Assembly (NCBI GenBank): GCA_950097015.1
Contig: CATNEN010000038.1
Coordinates: 14,006,001 to 14,070,000 of the forward strand
DNA from: Macrostomum hystrix
Lineage: Eukaryota > Platyhelminthes > Macrostomidae
Length of the DNA: 64,000 nt
Reading direction: 5' to 3'
Positions 45,201 through 57,394 of the stretch are shown here, piece after piece (within the stretch, counting starts at the first letter, position 1; every line of letters starts with the position of its first letter). The notes under the pieces are model-generated. The model saw nothing but the letters and a program-made list of their open reading frames with translations, was not told where the DNA came from and ran no database searches. The translations under genes were made by a program, and so were the position numbers.

Positions 45201-48200
45201 CCGGGGACGAAATTGAAGTTACTAATCGGGTACACACGAGCACCCCCTCCCCGCGGACGAAATTGAAGTTACTAATCGGGTACACACGAGCACCCCCTCC
45301 CCGCGGACGAAATTGAAGTTACTAATCGGGTACACACGAGCACCCCCTCCCCGCGGGCAAAATTAAAGTTACTTAGTTTGAAATAGAAGTTAAAAACCAA
45401 TAATAAATGCAAGAGGGATACAGGCAATGGCACATCATTTTGTGACACTAGACCCGAAGCCAGCGAGGAGGCAATACTGTCCATTTCGCTGACTCCTGAG
45501 CACAGACTCACATTGCGTACATCTGCCGTGAGTTTCTCATCGTCAGGCAGTGTACACTCTCACAGTGCCTTGGAGGTTGGCCCCCAAGGGTCCTCAATCG
45601 CACAACAAGCCCCCAGGCCTTCTCTATGCGGCTGCGTCCCAAACTAAAAGCATAAAGCATAAAACGACATTTAGGGCCGTTAAGTAAAACACGAACTTAA
45701 AAAAGTATTTTTATGCTTCAGGGCAGCTGTTCTTTAATTTAAGATATTTGTTGATATTTCCTACAAATCTCCGTCCTATTTTTCACAGCAGCTCCTCCAG
45801 CGACATTAGCGTCCGCCGGTCCGACAGTAGCCGATTAAAGATTGACAAACAGCGACTGCGCCGAAAAGCAATTGAAAACACGGTGCAACGGCTTGACGAA
45901 AGGTGCCCCCGGCGACTGGCCGAGATGCCCTGCTTCAAGGCTCTGGGAGTGCGGGTGAGATTCTGTCCGCTACCTGTATGTCATCCTGTCTGCCCCTCAT
46001 CTGTCATCCTGTCTACCCATTGTCTGTCCTTCTGTTTACCCCTCATTTTTCATCCTGTCTGCCCCTTATCTGTCATCCTGTCTGCCCCTCATCTGTCATC
46101 CTGTCTGCCCCTCATCTGTCATCCTGTCTGCCCCTCATCTGTCATCCTGTCTACCCATTGTCTGTCCTTCTGTTTACCCCTCATTTTTCATCCTGTCTGC
46201 CCCTTATCTGTCATCCTGTCTGCCCCTCATCTGTCATCCTGTCTGCCCCTCATCTGTCATCCTGTCTGCCCCTCATCTGTTATCCTGTCTACCCCTCATC
46301 TGTCATCCTGTCTACCCCTCATCTGTCATCCTGTCTGCCCCTCATCTGTCATCCTGTCTAACCCTCATCTGTCATCCTGTCTACCCGTCATTTGTCATCC
46401 TGTCCACCCCTCCTTCCTTGCAGGTTAGCGAGTTAGAAAGAATCTGTCGTAAATTGGCTAAAACCTCCAGCAACAAAGACCAGGACGAGAGGAACAAAGA
46501 ATATCGAAAAATTGACGACAGGCTCAACAATGGAGACTCGGATACTATAGGGCCGTCTGTGCGGCATCCGTTCCAGCTGCGACCGGATTCCGACTCAGCC
46601 AGTCGGTCAGGCTTCAACATGCCAAGGCCGGCATCGACTGCCACAGCCGCTAGCCGATTCGGCGAATCCAAAGTCGGCCAGAAACAACAGCTGCTAGCGG
46701 CCTTTCCTGTTAGCAGCGGTGAGAGTGGAGGATTCTGTTAAATCCTGATCCCTGACCACAATCCTGATCCTTACTGACCTCCTCAGTTTATGGTTTCCTC
46801 CCAGATCCCCACAGTTTATGGTTTCCTCCCAGATCCCCACAGTTTATGGTTTCCTCCCAGATCTCCTCAGTTTATGGTTTCCCTCCAGATCTCCTCAGTT
46901 TATGGTTTCCTCCCAGATCTCCTCAGTTTATGGTTTCCTCCCAGATCTCCTCAGTTTATGGTTTCCTCCCAGATCTCCACAGTTTATGGTTTCCTCCCAG
47001 ATCCCCTCAGTTTATGGTTTCCCTCCAGATCTCCTCAGTTTATGGTTTCCTCCCAGATCTCCACAGTTTATGGTTTCCTCCCAGATCTCCACAGTTTATG
47101 GTTTCCTCCCAGATCTCCACAGTTTATGGTTTCCCCCCAGATCTCCACAGTTTATGGTTTCCTCCCAGATCCCCACAGTTTATGGTTTCCCCCCAGATCT
47201 CCACAGTTTATGGTTTCCCCCCAGATCTCCACAGTTTATGGTTTCCCCCAGATCCCCTCAGTTTATGGTTTCCCCCCAGATCTCCACAGTTTATGGTTTC
47301 CCCCCAGATCTCCACAGTTTATGGTTTCCTCCCAGATCTCCACAGTTTATAGTTCCCCCCAGATCTCCTCAGTTTATGGTTTCCCCCCAGATCCCCTCAG
47401 TTTATGGTTTCCCTCCAGATCTCCTCAGTTTATGGTTTCCTCCCAGATCTCCTCAGTTTATGGTTTCCTCCCAGATCCCCTCAGTTTATGGTTTCCCTCC
47501 AGATCTCCTCAGTTTATGGTTTCCCCCCAGATCTCCTCAGTTTATGGTTTCCCCCCAGATCCCCTCAGTTTATGGTTTCCCTCCAGATCTCCTCAGTTTA
47601 TGGTTCCCCCCAGATCTCCTCAGTTTATGGTTTCCCTCCAGATCTCCTCAGTTTATGGTTTCCCCCCAGATCTCCTCAGTTTATGGTTTCCTCCCAGATC
47701 CCCACAGTTTATGGTTTCCCTCCAGATCCCCACAGTTTATGGTTTCCCCCCAGATCTCCTCAGTTTATGGTTTCCTCCCAGATCCCCACAGTTTATGGTT
47801 TCCCTCCAGATCTCCTCAGTTTATGGTTCCCCCCAGATCTCCTCAGTTTATGGTTTCCCCCCAGATCCCCTCAGTTTATGGTTTCCCTCCAGATCTCCTC
47901 AGTTTATGGTTTCCCCCCAGATCTCCTCAGTTTATGGTTTCCCCCAGATCTCCTCAGTTTATGGTTCCCCCCAGATCTCCTCAGTTTATGGTTCCCCCCA
48001 GATCTCCTCAGTTTATGGTTTCCCCCCAGATCCCCTCAGTTTATGGTTCCCCCCAGATCTCCTCAGTTTATGGTTCCCCCCAGATCTCCTCAGTTTATGG
48101 TTCCCCCCAGATCTCCTCAGTTTATGGTTTCCCCCCAGATCCCCTCAGTTTATGGTTCCCCCCAGATCTCCTCAGTTTATGGTTTCCCTCCAGATCTCCA

Positions 48201-51200
48201 CAGTTTATGGTTCCCCCCAGATCTCCTCAGTTTATGGTTTCCTCCCAGATCCCCTCAGTTTATGGTTTCCTCCCAGATCCCCTCAGTTTATGGTTCCCCC
48301 CAGATCTCCTCAGTTTATGGTTTCCCCCCAGATCCCCTCAGTTTATGGTTCCCCCCAGATCTCCTCAGTTTATGGTTTCCTCCCAGATCCCCTCAGTTTA
48401 TGGTTTCCTCCCAGATCTCCTCAGTTTATGGTTTCCTCCCAGATCCCCTCAGTTTATGGTTTCCTCCCAGATCCCCTCAGTTTATGGTTTCCTCCCAGAT
48501 CCCCTCAGTTTATGGTTCCTCCCAGATCTCCACAGTTTATGGTTTCCTCCCAGATCCCCTCAGTTTATGGTTTCCTCCCAGATCCCCTCAGTTTATGGTT
48601 CCCCCCAGATCTCCTCAGTTTATGGTTTCCCCCCAGATCCCCTCAGTTTATGGCTCCCCCCAGATCTCCTCAGTTTATGGTTTCCCCCCAGATCCCCTCA
48701 GTTTATGGTTTCCCTCCAGATCTCCTCAGTTTATGGTTTCCTCCCAGATCTCCTCAGTTTATGGTTTCCCTCCAGATCTCCACAGTTTATGGTTTCCCCC
48801 CAGATCTCCTCAGTTTATGGTTTCCTCCCAGATCCCCTCAGTTTATGGTTCCCCCCAGATCTCCTCAGTTTATGGTTTCCCCCCAGATCCCCTCAGTTTA
48901 TGGTTTCCCTCCAGATCTCCACAGTTTATGGTTTCCTCCCAGATCTCCTCAGTTTATGGTTTCCTCCCAGATCCCCTCAGTTTATGGTTTCCTCCCAGAT
49001 CCCCTCAGTTTATGGTTCCCCCCAGATCTCCTCAGTTTATGGTTTCCTCCCAGATCTCCACAGTTTATGGTTTCCTCCCAGATCCCCTCAGTTTATGGTT
49101 CCCCCCAGATCTCCTCAGTTTATGGTTTCCTCCCAGATCCCCTCAGTTTATGGTTTCCTCCCAGATCCCCTCAGTTTATGGTTCCCCCCAGATCTCCTCA
49201 GTTTATGGTTTCCTCCCAGATCCCCTCAGTTTATGGTTTCCTCCCAGATCCCCTCAGTTTATGGTTTCCTCCCAGATCCCCTCAGTTTATGGTTCCCCCC
49301 AGATCTCCTCAGTTTATGGTTTCCTCCCAGATCCCCTCAGTTTATGGTTTCCTCCCTGATCCCCTCAGTTTATGGTTCCCCCCAGATCTCCTCAGTTTAT
49401 GGTTTCCTCCCAGATCCCCTCAGTTTATGGTTTCCTCCCAGATCCCCTCAGTTTATGGTTCCCCCCAGATCTCCTCAGTTTATGGTTTCCTCCCAGATCC
49501 CCTCAGTTTATGGTTTCCTCCCAGATCCCCTCAGTTTATGGTTCCCCCCAGATCCCTTCAGTTTATGGTTTCCCCCCAGATCCCCTCAGTTTATGGTTTC
49601 CCCCCAGATCCCCTCAGTTTATGGTTTCCCCCCCAGATCTCCTCAGTTTATGTTTCCCCCCAGATCCCTTCAGTTTATGGTTTCCCCCCAGATCCCCTCA
49701 GTTTATGTTTTCAGTGCCGATTTAATTTACACAGGCGAATTTCACCGAACCTCCGACGAGGTGGAAGGCAAGGCCGAGTCTTCGACAGAACCTCAGACTG
49801 GGCCGCAGTCGCTGGTTGCTAGTTCTACCAGTGCCGGCAGTAATGTAGCAGCAGCAACAGCAGCAGTAGCAGCAGCGGCTGCGCCACAGTCAGTCAGCGC
49901 ACACCAGAAGGACTGCCTGCTCTCTTTGGCTGACTGGGCGGCGGCAAAGCCACAGCCTCAGATTTATCAGCAGCTTCAGCAGCAGACCAGATCAAAGAGT
50001 CCGCAGGCCTGGGTTAAAAAGGTTTCCTAAAGTTTTCTAAATCGAAGTCTCTGAAGAATTCAGCTCTTGTACACTACCTCATAACCTCTCATATTTTTCT
50101 ATTGGGTTTATCTCTCCCAGATTCCGTTAATTGGGATCATCTCTCCCAGATTCCGTTAATTGGGATCATCTCTCCCAGATTCCGTTAATTGGATCATCTC
50201 TCCCAGATTCCGTTAATTGGGGCCATCTTTCCCAGATTCCGTTAATTGGGACCATCTCTCCCAGATTCCGTTAATTGGGGCCATCTTTCCCAGATTCCGT
50301 TAATTGGGACCATCTCTCCCAGATTCCGTTAATTGGGACCATCTCTCCCAGATTCTCCCAGATTATCTCCCAGATAATCTCTCCTAGATTCCCTAATTGG
50401 GATAATCTCTCCTAGATTCCCTAATTGGGATAATCTCTCCTAGATTCCCTAATTGGGATAATCTCTCCTAGATTCCCTAATTGGAATAATCTCTCCTAGA
50501 TACCCCTGTCTGGATCGGGATAAGCCTAAGTTAGATTCCCAGATTTAGATCATTTCGCCTAGATTCCCTGATTTAGATCATTTCGCCTAGATTCCCTGAT
50601 TTAGATCATTTCGCCTAGATTCCCTGATTTAGATCATTTCGCCTAGATTCCCTGATTTAGATCATTTCGCCCAGATTCCGTGATTAGGATAAATCGATTT
50701 GAGTAATTTGATCATACTCAGGCGGGATTCCCTGTTGGGATAATTTCTCAAATTCCTTAATTATTGAATTCGTCTCAATTATCCTAACTCTGGTATACAA
50801 ATTATTGGATAATCGGGATTATTACTATTCAAACATTTCCCTGTTACAATCTGAGGTCGAGTTATCCCCTCTGAGAATCCCAGATGAAAGTTGCATGCAC
50901 CCCTCCTTCAATACGCCAGCACCAGCTGTTGAACGCCCAGCCAATCACTGGCGGCATCGGGCACCACCTCATGCAGAAGATGGGCTGGCGCGACGGCCAG
51001 GGTCTCGGCAAGCGGAACGAGGGACCCACTGAGCCGCTGGCCATAGACTACAAGGCCGACAGAAAAGGTGGGTGTTTCTGGGGATGGAAAACACGCAAGT
51101 GTTCTTACCTTCTTTCCAATGCTCAATACTTTCTTAAGCTCATTTCGGACGTTTTTTAATCCACTGTTATAGCTTTTCAGGTGTTTCCTAAACCTAATAG

Positions 51201-52630
51201 TTTCTCGTTTAGTTATAGATACTTATCCCAATCACTATTCTTATTTTATCCTAACCCATGATCCCATTCTTATCCCGATTTCCGATCCCATTCTTATCCC
51301 TATTTCTGATCCCGTTTTTTTTCAATTTCTGATCCCATTCTTGTCCTAAAATGTCGATCCCATTCCTATCCCAATTTCTGATCCCATTCTTATCCCAATG
51401 TCTGATCCCATCATTATCCCATTATCTGATCCCATCCTTATCCCAATTTCTGATCCCACCCTTATCCCAATATCTGATCCCATCCTTGTCCCAATTTCTG
51501 ATCCCATTTTTATCCCAATTTCTGATTCCATTTTTATTTAATTTCTGATCCCATTTTTATCCCAATTTCTGATTCCATTTTTATCCCAATTTCTGATCCC
51601 ATTTTTATCGAACCTTCTATCCTGTTCTTTACGAATTAGTTATCCCACATCCCATAGCAATTCGCCTATCAAGGAACATAGACTCGTGGATCCCAACCAA
51701 CGGTGGTGTTTCAAATCCCATTTCCAGGCCTGGCCTCCCACGAGGATCGCCCGTTCGGGATTTTTAGCGGTGGCGGCGGTGGCGGCAAGAAGAAGAAGCA
51801 TTCAGCACTGACATCCTCAACAGCCGCCGCTGTCATCGCCGCGTCAAAGGCGGCGGCAAAGGCGGCGGCCGCCGTCTCCGGCACCTCGCTGGCTCATCTG
51901 GACGGCAAGCACCCGATCTGCGCCCTGCTGGAGGCCGTCAGGAAGCGCCGCCTACCCGAGCCGGAATTCCGCCTGGTGCACCAGAGCGGCCCGGCACACT
52001 CGCCCTGCTTTGTGTTCTGCGTGAGTTCATACTTAATCCCAGTCGACTATAGTGTCCTCCATTATCTATTGTCATACTCCCTGTTAGTGAATAATTTGTA
52101 AATTAATAATTTTACAATTCCTAGACTATCTGTATTACTATATTCCTATTCAAATTCATTTTTGAGATTCGAACTCCCAACCTCTCGAAAAGATCCGAGT
52201 TTTTATCCACCGAGATAAAACTCCAGCATAAGCCCAATAAGTTGTCATTTTCTCGAATTTAGATTTTTCTATACATATCGGCTGACTCGACCTTATATTC
52301 TCTACCTTGGGGATAATACAAATTAGAAACCCGTTGAATTCTTAGAATCTTACTATCTTTATATTATCTTTCTAAGAAAAAAAGACGTATTTAGGCACTT
52401 TAGGCACTTAGTTATTCAAAAGATACAACTTTTCAATACATATCGGCTATTAAACCCTTTGATCTTTTTATATCCGCAAACTAATTAACTAATTCCTTAT
52501 CTTCGTTAAACAGGTAAAAATCGGCAGCGTCGAGTACCAGCCAACTAGGCCGTGCAAAAACAAGAAGGATGCGAAGGCCTGCGCTGCCACCATTGCTTTG
52601 CAGGAGCTGGGCATTGTGCCAAAACAGTGA
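42246..52630 (+). CDS. SON: SON homologue: RS domain, G-patch and double-stranded-RNA-binding domain (8 exons, 686 residues)
   Basis: Exons: 42246-42638, 43153-43514, 45789-45954, 46424-46718, 49735-50021, 50920-51067, 51728-52020, 52514-52630. Every junction keeps frame. Exon 1 is RS/His-rich (SSTHRHRSARSSHRDRHSR) and exon 2 ends SRKRSRSRS. Exon 4 ends in FPVSSG, identical to vertebrate SON, after a conserved HPF(Q/K)L segment. Exon 5 ends with QAWVKK (human QAWIKK). Exon 6 is the G-patch (PITGGIGHHLMQKMGWRDGQ, then GLGKRNEG). Exons 7-8 carry GKHPICALLEAVRKRR and the dsRBD ending EYQP...KKDAKACAATIALQELGI. SON is a nuclear-speckle protein that supports splicing of weak introns. This copy lacks the long repetitive middle of vertebrate SON (over 2400 residues). 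Exon 6 could start at 50920 or 50926, both in frame. The exon-5 donor GTTTCC is weak. Introns 3-6 hold arrays. Confidence 0.92.
42995..43135 (+). repeat. tRNA-derived SINE-like repeat in SON intron 1
   Basis: A box-B-like CGGAGTTCGAATCTTAGCC is followed by CCTTGTGCTTCAGCCTACCC and AGCTGTAAAA, a tail typical of tRNA-derived SINEs. The copy ends about 20 bp before the exon 2 acceptor. Confidence 0.5.
43630..45403. mobile_element. Asymmetric foldback-type element in SON intron 2
   Basis: The ends are inverted: TTATTGGTTTTCAACTTCTA at the left against TAGAAGTTAAAAACCAATAA at the right. The inner boundaries are inverted too: a TTCGTCCGCGAGACCGGCCT block at about 43763-43782 and its reverse complement at about 44440. 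The left arm is about 200 bp. The right arm is about 1010 bp because a 50-bp unit has expanded in it. The 560-bp centre has no recognisable transposase, so the element is non-autonomous. No clear target duplication was seen. Confidence 0.8.
44440..45365. repeat. 50-bp minisatellite in the right arm of the foldback element
   Basis: About 18 very uniform copies of a 50-bp unit (GAAGTTACTAATCGGGTACA, then CACGAGCACCCCCTCCCCGC, then GGACGAAATT), with only G/A and C/G changes. One full and one degenerate copy occur inverted in the left arm. Confidence 0.97.
45975..46412. repeat. 23-bp minisatellite in SON intron 3
   Basis: About 19 copies of CATCCTGTCTGCCCCTCATC plus TGT. A block with the variant CTACCCATTGTCTGTCCTTC occurs twice (about 46012 and 46150), showing block duplication. 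The sense strand is nearly AG-free and pyrimidine-rich. Confidence 0.96.
46770..49715. repeat. 28-bp minisatellite filling SON intron 4
   Basis: Over 100 copies of a 26-28-bp unit (CAGATCTCCTCAGTTTATGG then TTTCCTCC or TTCCCCC). Length variation in the pyrimidine run moves the frame, so all three + frames give long ORFs (up to 1070 codons); these are repeat translations within an intron. Each unit holds two acceptor-like sites, a long pyrimidine run ending CAG and CTCCTCAG. Confidence 0.97.
50104..50690. repeat. Two adjoining 28-29-bp minisatellites in SON intron 5
   Basis: 50104-50500 carries TCTCCCAGATTCCGTTAATT plus GGGATCATC, drifting into TCTCCTAGATTCCCTAATTG. 50520-50690 carries GATTTAGATCATTTCGCCTA plus GATTCCCT. 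The two share GATTCC and probably derive from one another. Confidence 0.93.
51240..51605. repeat. 24-bp minisatellite in SON intron 6
   Basis: About 15 copies of CCCATTCTTATCCCAATTTC plus TGAT, more diverged at the 5' edge. Confidence 0.93.
52140..52215 (-). repeat. tRNA-like SINE head in SON intron 7
   Basis: On the minus strand TATCTCGGTGGATAAAA resembles box A and GGGAGTTCGAATCTC contains a good box B with TTCGAAT loop. The arms do not close into a full cloverleaf, so a SINE remnant is likelier than a tRNA gene. Confidence 0.4.
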
Positions 52631-52689
52631 AAAATTTATCTTATTGGCTTAAGTTCTAATTCTTAACACTGACGGTAGCATATTCGCGT

Positions 52690-53150
52690 AAAATCAGACC
52701 TAGGTTTCCTTAGCAACGGTAATATAACCAGTCAATTTAATTCTAGGGTTCTCCGAAGGTTCAGAAAAATCCTGCCAATTGATTTTTGGGATTTCCCTTA
52801 GCAACGGTAAAAACCTATTTTTGGGGTTCCCCTTAGAACTAGTAACACAATCAACTACGTTTTTGTCTGGGATTCCCCCTAGCAACCGAACTTTTCTTGG
52901 GATTCCCCTTATTAATGGTAACATGGTAACATAAACAGACAGTATATTCCGAGATTCCCCTTATCAACGGTAACATAATCATACAATTTATTCCGGGATT
53001 TCCCTTATCAACGATAACATAAACAGACAATTTATTCCGGGATTTCCCTTATCAACGGTAACATAAACAGACAATTTATTCCGGGATTTCCCTTATCAAC
53101 GGTAACATAAACAGACAATTTATTCCGGGATTCGCCTTCAGTAACGGCGG
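52690..53150. repeat. About 44-bp diverged tandem repeat downstream of SON
   Basis: Units containing CGGTAACATAAACAGACAAT, then TTATTCCGGGATTTCCCTTA. The left half is strongly diverged and the right half nearly uniform. Shares GGTAAC, CAGTNAATTT and TTCTGGGATTTCCC-type blocks with the array at 57395-58725. Confidence 0.88.
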
Positions 53151-53635
53151 CATTTTTCGCTGAATTTAATCCTGTGGTTTCACATGGCCAGTACATCTAG
53201 CGAGTGTAAGTATAAGATTATGTGAAAGTTGTGTCTGATCACAATTAATGAGTGAGTAATTTGATTGCATTTCTTTGTAAGTACTGAATTCCACCAAATT
53301 CAAAGCATAGTTGGGCTTTGAAGCAAACAGAAATGTTTTCGCCGTTAATTGTGACGTTATGCTCCCGTCAGTTTTTGTCACCCGCATTTTTTTTCCTGTA
53401 GTTTTACGGTAGACATTTGCGGCATTTGCTACTAATAGTGGTTTTTTCGAATTGTACATTTTCTTATTAAATATACTGCATGAGTTTATGCACCCTTCAG
53501 GGTCAGTATCAATATGAGCATAAAAGTTTGGAAAATAATTGTACCTAGTAAATTTGTTATGGTAATATTAATAACTTCTTAGAAAAATACATGTATGAGC
53601 ATTAATAGACAAGTTGACAGAATCTGAAGGACAAA
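53151..53635. other. AT-rich spacer
   Basis: No gene recognised; a 97-codon minus ORF at 53166-53459 has no features that support it. Confidence 0.3.
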
Positions 53636-56600
53636 AATGATCACACTGATGAACAAGATGATCAGACTGATGGACAAGATGATCAGACTGATGGACAAGA
53701 TGATCAGACTGATGGACAAGATGATCAGACTGATGGACAAGATGATCAGACTGATGGACAAGATGATCAGACTGATGGACAAGATGATCAGACTGATGGA
53801 CAAGATGATCAGACTGATGGACAAGATGATCAGACTGATGGACAAGATGATCAGACTGATGGACAAGATGATCAGACTGATGGACAAGATGATCAGACTG
53901 ATGGACAAGATAATCAGACTGATGGACAAGATAATCAGACTGATGGACAAGATGATCAGACTGATAGACAAGATGATCACACTGATAAACAAGATAATCA
54001 GACTGATAGACAAGATGATCAGACTGATGGACAAGATGATCAGACTGATGGACAAGATAATCAGACTGATGGACAAGATGATCAGACTGATAGACAAGAT
54101 GATCACACTGATGAACAAGATGATCAGACTGATGGACAAGATGATCAGACTGATGGACAAGATGATCAGACTGATGGACAAGATGATCAGACTGATGGAC
54201 AAGATGATCAGACTGATGGACAAGATGATCAGACTGATGGACAAGATGATCAGACTGATGGACAAGATGATCAGACTGATGGACAAGATGATCAGACTGA
54301 TGGACAAGATGATCAGACTGATGGACAAGATAATCAGACTGATGGACAAGATAATCAGACTGATGGACAAGATGATCAGACTGATAGACAAGATGATCAC
54401 ACTGATGAACAAGATAATCAGACTGATAGACAAGATGATCAGACTGATGGACAAGATGATCAGACTGATGGACAAGATAATCAGACTGATGGACAAGATG
54501 ATCAGACTGATAGACAAGATGATCACACTGATGAACAAGATGATCAGACTGATGGACAAGATGATCAGACTGATGGACAAGATGATCAGACTGATGGACA
54601 AGATGATCAGACTGATGGACAAGATAATCAGACTGATGGACAAGATGATCAGACTGATGAACAAGATGATCAGACTGATGGACAAGATGATCAGACTGAT
54701 GGACAAGATGATCAGACTGATGGACAAGATGATCAGACTGATGGACAAGATGATCAGACTGATGGACAAGATAATCAGACTGATGGACAAGATAATCAGA
54801 CTGATGGACAAGATGATCAGACTGATAGACAAGATGATCACACTGATGAACAAGATGATCAGACTGATAGACAAGATGATCAGACTGATGGACAAGATGA
54901 TCAGACTGATGGACAAGATAATCAGACTGATGGACAAGATGATCAGACTGATAGACAAGATGATCACACTGATGAACAAGATGATCAGACTGATAGACAA
55001 GATGATCAGACTGATGGACAAGATGATCAGACTGATGGACAAGATGATCAGACTGATGGACAAGATGATCAGACTGATGGACAAGATGATCAGACTGATG
55101 GACAAGATAATCAGACTGATGGACAAGATAATCAGACTGATGGACAAGATGATCAGACTGATAGACAAGATGATCACACTGATGAACAAGATAATCAGAC
55201 TGATAGACAAGATGATCAGACTGATGGACAAGATGATCAGACTGATGGACAAGATAATCAGACTGATGGACAAGATGATCAGACTGATAGACAAGATGAT
55301 CACACTGATGAACAAGATGATCAGACTGATGGACAAGATGATCAGACTGATGGACAAGATGATCAGACTGATGGACAAGATGATCAGACTGATGGACAAG
55401 ATGATCAGACTGATGGACAAGATGATCAGACTGATGGACAAGATGATCAGACTGATGGACAAGATGATCAGACTGATGGACAAGATGATCAGACTGATGG
55501 ACAAGATGATCAGACTGATGGACAAGATAATCAGACTGATGGACAAGATAATCAGACTGATGGACAAGATGATCAGACTGATAGACAAGATGATCACACT
55601 GATGAACAAGATAATCAGACTGATAGACAAGATGATCAGACTGATGGACAAGATGATCAGACTGATGGACAAGATAATCAGACTGATGGACAAGATGATC
55701 AGACTGATAGACAAGATGATCACACTGATGAACAAGATGATCAGACTGATGGACAAGATGATCAGACTGATGGACAAGATGATCAGACTGATGGACAAGA
55801 TGATCAGACTGATGGACAAGATAATCAGACTGATGGACAAGATGATCAGACTGATGAACAAGATGATCAGACTGATGGACAAGATGATCAGACTGATGGA
55901 CAAGATGATCAGACTGATGGACAAGATGATCAGACTGATGGACAAGATGATCAGACTGATGGACAAGATAATCAGACTGATGGACAAGATAATCAGACTG
56001 ATGGACAAGATGATCAGACTGATAGACAAGATGATCACACTGATGAACAAGATGATCAGACTGATAGACAAGATGATCAGACTGATGGACAAGATGATCA
56101 GACTGATGGACAAGATAATCAGACTGATGGACAAGATGATCAGACTGATAGACAAGATGATCACACTGATGAACAAGATGATCAGACTGATAGACAAGAT
56201 GATCAGACTGATGGACAAGATGATCAGACTGATGGACAAGATGATCAGACTGATGGACAAGATGATCAGACTGATGGACAAGATAATCAGACTGATAGAC
56301 AAGATGATCACACTGATGAACAAGATGATCAGACTGATAGACAAGATGATCAGACTGATGGACAAGATGATCAGACTGATGAACAAGATGATCAGACTGA
56401 TAGACAAGATGATCACACTGATGGACAAGATGATCAGACTGATGGACAAGATGATCAGACTGATGGACAAGATAGTCAGACTGATGGACAAGATAATCAG
56501 ACTGATGGACAAGATGATCAGACTGATAGACAAGATGATCACACTGATGAACAAGATGATCAGACTGATAGACAAGATGATCAGACTGATGGACAAGATG

Positions 56601-56835
56601 ATCAGACTGATGGACAAGATGATCAGACTGATGAACAAGATGATCCGACTGATGGACAAGATGACCAGACTGATGAACAAGATGACCAGACTGATGGACA
56701 AGATGACCAGACTGATGGACAAGATGATCAGACTGATGGACAAGATGATCAGACTGATGGACAAGATGATCCGACTGATGGACAAGATGACCAGACTGAT
56801 CTGATGGACAAGATGATCAGACTGATGGACACGAT
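53636..56835. repeat. 21-bp minisatellite, 3.2 kb, with higher-order structure
   Basis: About 150 copies of GATGATCAGACTGATGGACAA plus a base, with GATAATC, CACTGATGAAC and GATAGAC variants. The run GATAGACAAGATGATCACAC followed by TGATGAAC marks block ends and recurs throughout at two main spacings, giving a higher-order repeat. Both strands are open for over 1000 codons because the period is a multiple of three; no exon evidence supports coding. Confidence 0.97.
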
Positions 56836-57394
56836 GATACAAAAAGACAATCTTGCTGACCTGACAGCCAAATCTTCTAGTTTTGGTACAGTTGAGAAAA
56901 ATAGCTTTAAGTTGATAAAAATGAAGTATAAAAAACGAACATACTAAAATCTATATTATATTTTTAGGCATACAATTCGGTTTTCACGGAAGCGCAAAAA
57001 ACGACGAGTTTATCATGTTGTCTATGGCTTTACTCTACAATATCTAGTTCCACGCTAATGGGAGCCATCAAATGCGATAGATTTGTACAACTGTTTATTG
57101 TAGTCTCTCCAAAACTATAAGACCAAGTCATCTAACCAACAGCTCAGGGCATGTGGAATTCCAGGGACCATTTTAAACCTGCAGTTTTAGCTGACGACAA
57201 TCAGCTAGCTAGCTACGGTGAGTGAAATGCATCGCGTTTGGCTAAGTGTCTATGCGTTTGGCGTATTAAATTTGAACAAATCTCACAAATTAATAACAAC
57301 CAATCCAAACTCAATCGTGTTTAAAACGGCAATGTGCTCATAAGTTTATAGGCTTCCCGTATTCGGAAAAATTTTGTGAAGAAGTTCCCATGAG
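56836..57394. other. Spacer
   Basis: Mixed-composition DNA. No gene recognised. Confidence 0.3.

Noticed and set aside
46790-50030. Three overlapping + ORFs of 651-1070 codons
   Set aside because: They are translations of the 28-bp array in SON intron 4. They run across a splice acceptor into SON exon 5, and the flanking exons join in frame when the array is removed.
53636-56835. Hammerhead ribozyme core (CTGATGA) in repeats
   Set aside because: CTGATGA occurs but no GAAA partner or closing stems lie at the needed distance.
53579-56842. ORFs over 1000 codons on both strands
   Set aside because: A 21-bp stop-free repeat produces these automatically; there is no non-repetitive coding sequence at either end.
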